Source: Bacillota bacterium
Lineage (GTDB): Bacteria > Bacillota > Clostridia > Christensenellales > Borkfalkiaceae
NCBI GenBank assembly: GCA_003343995.1
Contig: QAKE01000042.1
Location: forward strand, 8,932-72,931
Length of the DNA stretch: 64,000 nt
Reading direction: 5' to 3'
Numbering within the stretch: position 1 is the stretch's first letter; each line of letters begins with the position of its first letter. Positions 60,763 to 64,000 of this stretch are shown here, piece after piece. A program made the translations under genes and the position numbers. The notes beneath the pieces were generated by a model, which saw nothing but the letters and a program-made list of their open reading frames with translations, made no database searches and was not told the DNA's origin.

Positions 60763-62241
60763 ATGAAAAAATACATCATCGCTATCGACGAGGGCACGAC
60801 GAGCACCCGCGCCGCGCTCTACGACGTCGATAAAAAGAAAATCGTAAACGTGACTTCGCGGGCATTGGAACAGATTTTTCCGCACCGCGGCTGGGTGGAG
60901 GAAAACGCCGCCGAGATATACGCGGAAACGCTTGCCGCGCTTGCGGAAACCATAGAGTCCGTTGCGGACGTTTCTTTCATCGCGGGCATCGGCATTACCA
61001 ATCAGCGCGAAACGGTGATCGCTTGGAATAAAAAAACCGGCCGCCCGATTTGCAACGCCGTCGTGTGGCAGTGCCGCCGCACGGCGGAGGAGTGCGAGCG
61101 CTTGAAACAGACGCACGCGGAGTTCATCTACGAAAAAACGGGGCTCATTCCCGACGCGTATTTTTCCGCCACGAAAATCAAATGGATTTTGCAAAACGTA
61201 GCGGAGGCAAGGCGGCTTTCGGAGGAGGGGAACCTCTGCGTCGGCACGGTGGACAGCTACCTCATATTCAAACTGACGAACGGGCGTTCCTTCGTGACCG
61301 ACGCGAGCAACGCCTCCCGCACCATGCTTTTCAACATCCGCACCCTCGCGTGGGACGAGGAGCTTTTGCAGCTGTTCGGTATTCCGAAAAATATTCTTCC
61401 GCGCGTCGTAAACAGCGATGAAGAGGTCGGCTATTTTGAATACGAAAGCGCAAAAATTCCCATCTGCGGCATTGCCGGAGATCAGCAGTCCGCCCTCTTC
61501 GGGCAGTGCTGTTTCGAGGAGGGAACGGTAAAAATCACCTACGGCACGGGCATGTTTATGCTGTATAACATCGGCGAAAACATTCCCCCCGCCAACGAGC
61601 TGGTGCTCACCACCGTCGCCTATCGCCTGCGCGGCAAAACGACCTACGCGCTGGAAGGCAGCGTGTTCAACGCGGGCAGCGCGGTGCAGTGGCTGCGCGA
61701 CGAGCTGGGCTTGATGAGCAAATCGGAACAAAGCGGAAAGATGGCGAAAAAGGTAAAGGACAACGGCGGCGTTTATATCGTGCCGGCGTTCACCGGTCTC
61801 GGCGCGCCCTTTTGGAAGAGCGACGCGCGCGGCATCATCACGGGGCTGACGCGCGGTGTAAACAAAAATCACTTTGCGCGCGCGGTGCTGGAAGCGATGG
61901 CGTATTCCGCAAAGGATTTATCGGGCGTGATGGAAAAGATCAGCGGCTTTTCCCCCAAAGTGATCCGCGCGGACGGCGGCGCGGCGAAAAACGATTTTTT
62001 AATGCAGTTTCAATCGGACGTGCTCGGCGTGGAAGTCGATCGCCCCGAATGTGCGGAAAGCACCTCGCTCGGCGCGATATATCTTTGCGGGCTGGGTTTG
62101 GGGCTGTTTACCTTCGAGGAGCTGAAAACGCTCAGAAAAACCGAAATGCTGTTTTCCCCGTCGCCCGATCGGGAATATTTTGAAAAACAATACGAGGGCT
62201 GGAACAAAGCGGTGAAACAGTGCCTTTATTGCGGGGATTAA
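60763..62241 (+). CDS. glpK: Glycerol kinase
   Basis: 492 residues from ATG 60763, where the canonical N-terminus MKKYIIAIDEGTTSTRAALY begins. Other FGGY landmarks: GWVEENAAEIY, GITNQRETVIAW, TDASNASRTMLFNI, GIAGDQQSALFGQ, KITYGTGMFMLYN and GGAAKNDFLMQFQSD. It phosphorylates glycerol to glycerol-3-P. An in-frame ATG at 60739 follows AAGGGGG and could add eight residues, but it lies inside the promoter. The chosen start gives a leaderless message. No glpF or glpD is adjacent. Confidence 0.95.
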   Translation: MKKYIIAIDEGTTSTRAALYDVDKKKIVNVTSRALEQIFPHRGWVEENAAEIYAETLAALAETIESVADVSFIAGIGITNQRETVIAWNKKTGRPICNAVVWQCRRTAEECERLKQTHAEFIYEKTGLIPDAYFSATKIKWILQNVAEARRLSEEGNLCVGTVDSYLIFKLTNGRSFVTDASNASRTMLFNIRTLAWDEELLQLFGIPKNILPRVVNSDEEVGYFEYESAKIPICGIAGDQQSALFGQCCFEEGTVKITYGTGMFMLYNIGENIPPANELVLTTVAYRLRGKTTYALEGSVFNAGSAVQWLRDELGLMSKSEQSGKMAKKVKDNGGVYIVPAFTGLGAPFWKSDARGIITGLTRGVNKNHFARAVLEAMAYSAKDLSGVMEKISGFSPKVIRADGGAAKNDFLMQFQSDVLGVEVDRPECAESTSLGAIYLCGLGLGLFTFEELKTLRKTEMLFSPSPDREYFEKQYEGWNKAVKQCLYCGD

Positions 62242-62371
62242 AATCGGTTTGCCCGTTGTTACAATTCCGTAACCGTGCGTTTTGCCCGCGTAATTGTATT
62301 TTTTAAAATTATTATCGTAATACGGGACAAAAGCTGCGGCGTAAACGTTGTAAGGATAAGGAGGGCAAAAT

Positions 62372-63184
62372 ATGAAAAAAGCAACAAAAAGCATTTTAGT
62401 AATAATATTAGTTATTCTAATTATCGTTGGCTTTGTCGTGGGAAGTTGGTGTTTTCTGATCTTAGGGATGAAATCGTGTTTTGAAAGTTGTAACGGACTC
62501 GGATTGAATATAAATCTTGAAGATAAAGTTAGCGGCGATTTTATCTATCATGTACTAAGCGAGATTCGTGATGGAGGTAAAACCGAAATTAAATATATAG
62601 CAATCGTCGGATTAAGCGAAGAGGGAAAAGAAAAGAAAGAAATACTGATACCGCAGGAAATAGACGGTTTACCGGTAGAGTGTTTAGGATATGAGTGCGG
62701 CTGGGCGGGAAGGAAAGGTGAATTTGAAAGCGACGTGCTTGAAAAATTATATATATTATCGCCGACAATAGTAGTAAAAGGCATGTTATCAAATGGACTA
62801 CCAGCTTTTCAATTCGTTATAGTTCCAACAGAAGAAATATTTGAAGCTATGGGACAAAATCGCCCATCAACAAAACTTCCTAAAAATGAGGCAATTAAAG
62901 TGTTTTATATAATGGATGAAAATTTTTGTACTAATGTGGTTTATTATCTGAACGACGGAACCGAAACGGCACATTTTGCCGACGATTTGGACGGGGAAAA
63001 GATAACGTTTATGCCGCCCGAACCGACAAGGGAAGGCTATATCTTCGGCGGATGGTACAAGGAAAGCGAATGCATTACCGCATGGGATTTTGAAAATGAC
63101 GTCGTTCCCGCAAAGGAATATGACGACGAGGGAAACTATTTGTTTCAAGAAACTGCGCTTTACGCAAAATGGATAAAAAATTAA
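62372..63184 (+). CDS. Membrane-anchored surface protein with BspA-like and InlB B-repeat segments
   Basis: 270 residues. A single N-terminal transmembrane anchor (ILVIILVILIIVGFVVGSW) is followed by an extracellular part. The middle has an LRR_5/BspA-like strand-turn unit (EILIPQEIDGLPVECLGY). The C-terminus (about 188-268) is an InlB B-repeat/Flg_new domain with VVYYLNDGTETAHF, GYIFGGWYKES and ALYAKW. Such domains occur in secreted or surface proteins of gut bacteria. Much of the gene is AT-rich against the 57 percent GC background. Start with AAGGAGGG. A paralog follows 17 nt later. Confidence 0.8.
   Translation: MKKATKSILVIILVILIIVGFVVGSWCFLILGMKSCFESCNGLGLNINLEDKVSGDFIYHVLSEIRDGGKTEIKYIAIVGLSEEGKEKKEILIPQEIDGLPVECLGYECGWAGRKGEFESDVLEKLYILSPTIVVKGMLSNGLPAFQFVIVPTEEIFEAMGQNRPSTKLPKNEAIKVFYIMDENFCTNVVYYLNDGTETAHFADDLDGEKITFMPPEPTREGYIFGGWYKESECITAWDFENDVVPAKEYDDEGNYLFQETALYAKWIKN
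62596..62757 (+). repeat. Conserved block shared by the two surface-protein genes, copy 1 (middle)
   Basis: Nearly identical to 63416-63571 (about a dozen differences by eye). It includes the EILIPQEIDGLP coding part. The flanking sequence is strongly diverged. Confidence 0.8.
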
Positions 63185-63201
63185 GATAAAAAGGGGAATA
63201 A

Positions 63202-64000
63202 ATGAAAAAAACAACAAAAAACATAATACAAGTAATGGTAATTATTCTTGTTGTTGTTGGAATATTGGTAGGAACTTGGTATTTTATATTGTGGGGTGTA
63301 GGAACAAGTATTGCCGGTTGTCAAGACTACTTTTCGAAAACGGAGCCCGAAGATAGAACGAACGGGGATTTTGTGTATCATATATTGTCCGGAGGGGTGA
63401 TATACGACCATAATATAATAGCAATCGTCGGATTAAGTGAGGAGGGAAAAACGAAGAAAGAAATACTGATACCGCAGGAAATAGACGGTTTACCGGTAGA
63501 ATTTTTAGGATACGAGTACGGCTGGGCGGGAAGGAAAGGTGAATTTGAAAGCGACGTGCTTGAAAAGTTATATCTTATGCATCCCATAGAATCGGCAAAA
63601 GGGAGGTTTTCGGAGTTGCCTGCGTATAAATGTACGGTTATAAAAAACGGGGCAATATATGAGGGGTTAGGACAACAGGATAAATTACGAGATACTAAAA
63701 TGCCTAAAAGTGAATGGTTGAAATTATTTGGGGATTATAATAGACCAGATACTTGGGTGAACGTAGTTTATTATCTGAACGACGAAACCGATACCGTACA
63801 TTTTGCCGACGATTTGGACGGGGAAAAGATAACGTTTATACCGCCCGAACCGACAAGGGAAGACTATATCTTCGGCGGATGGTACAAGGAAAGCGAATGT
63901 ATTACCGCATGGGATTTTGAAAACGACGTCGTTCCCGCAAAGGAATATGACGACGAGGGAAACTATTTGTTTCAAGAAACTGCGCTTTACGCAAAATGGA
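63202..64000 (+). CDS. Second BspA/InlB-type membrane-anchored protein (cut by window end)
   Basis: Open from ATG 63202 (AAGGGGA upstream) to the window edge without a stop, 266 codons. Same plan as the gene before it: an N-terminal helix (VMVIILVVVGILVGTWYFIL), a nearly identical middle block (EILIPQEIDGLPVEFLGY), a variable stretch, then an InlB B-repeat ending at LYAKW. The frame lacks a stop because the sequence ends, not because it is damaged. Together with the upstream copy it looks like the start of a tandem family. Confidence 0.8.
   Translation, partial: MKKTTKNIIQVMVIILVVVGILVGTWYFILWGVGTSIAGCQDYFSKTEPEDRTNGDFVYHILSGGVIYDHNIIAIVGLSEEGKTKKEILIPQEIDGLPVEFLGYEYGWAGRKGEFESDVLEKLYLMHPIESAKGRFSELPAYKCTVIKNGAIYEGLGQQDKLRDTKMPKSEWLKLFGDYNRPDTWVNVVYYLNDETDTVHFADDLDGEKITFIPPEPTREDYIFGGWYKESECITAWDFENDVVPAKEYDDEGNYLFQETALYAKW
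63760..64000 (+). repeat. InlB-repeat coding block, copy 2
   Basis: Matches 62936-63176 over 240 bp with about ten differences. The repeats code the C-terminal InlB B-repeat domain of the two paralogs. Confidence 0.85.

Overview
The window is about 57 percent GC for most of its length. It reads as the chromosome of a strictly anaerobic, fermentative Bacillota of class Clostridia, probably an uncultivated gut lineage. This rests on a trimeric NAD-linked [FeFe] hydrogenase, pyruvate formate-lyase with its activase, a Rex redox repressor, rubrerythrin, type III glutamine synthetase, RNase J, strong AGGAG ribosome binding sites and TTGACA/TATAAT promoters with 17-nt spacers. No rRNA, tRNA, CRISPR array, transposase or phage structural gene was seen.

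Layout. 1-1.2 kb: a truncated gene end and two small membrane proteins overlapping tail to tail. 1.25-6 kb: nrdR, then the hydrogenase operon (NuoE-like, NuoF-like, [FeFe] subunit). 6-9.3 kb: a lipoprotein, then serC-serA on the minus strand. 9.4-18.8 kb: RNase J with a TrmR/TrhP tRNA wobble-uridine pair, a ParE/ParC-type topoisomerase pair, a HAD phosphatase and a TIGR04076 protein. 18.9-22.4 kb: rhamnose operon rhaB-rhaA-rhaD. 22.4-24.9 kb: DUF6062 protein, esterase, patatin. 25-34.5 kb: complete de novo UMP operon pyrC-carA-carB-pyrK-pyrD-pyrF-pyrE-pyrB. 34.6-38.4 kb: azlCD, manA, a trypsin-like lipoprotein and a YitT protein. 38.5-44.5 kb: a redox block (rex, thioredoxin-like ferredoxin, PAS-containing sensory hydrogenase, SpoIIE phosphatase, iron alcohol dehydrogenase, thioredoxin reductase-like flavoprotein). 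44.6-46 kb: secreted CE2-like esterase. 46-47.9 kb: an AT-rich regulatory island of two double-XRE repressors with a shared operator. 47.9-55.2 kb: glutamine synthetase III, rubrerythrin, MATE pump, hypoxanthine-DNA glycosylase, DUF1275 protein, ABC-F ATPase. 55.3-57.5 kb: paired paralogous membrane proteins. 57.5-62.2 kb: ZTP riboswitch-pflB-pflA, then glpK. 62.3-64 kb: an AT-rich start of a surface-protein family that continues past the window edge.

How it fits together. Sugar carbon (rhamnose, mannose-6-P, glycerol) goes to pyruvate. PflBA turns pyruvate into acetyl-CoA and formate, the hydrogenase and alcohol dehydrogenase dispose of reductant, and Rex plus the sensory hydrogenase/phosphatase pair probably monitor NADH and H2. 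The most unusual points are: a CarA subunit lacking both the catalytic Cys and Glu of its glutaminase site, in the same operon as a PyrB carrying a PyrI-like zinc ribbon at its C-terminus; four genes whose -10 box ends exactly six nucleotides before the ATG, implying leaderless mRNAs; an ABC-F ATPase with one of its two composite ATP sites degenerate on both faces; and the double-XRE island with a perfect 12-bp inverted operator.
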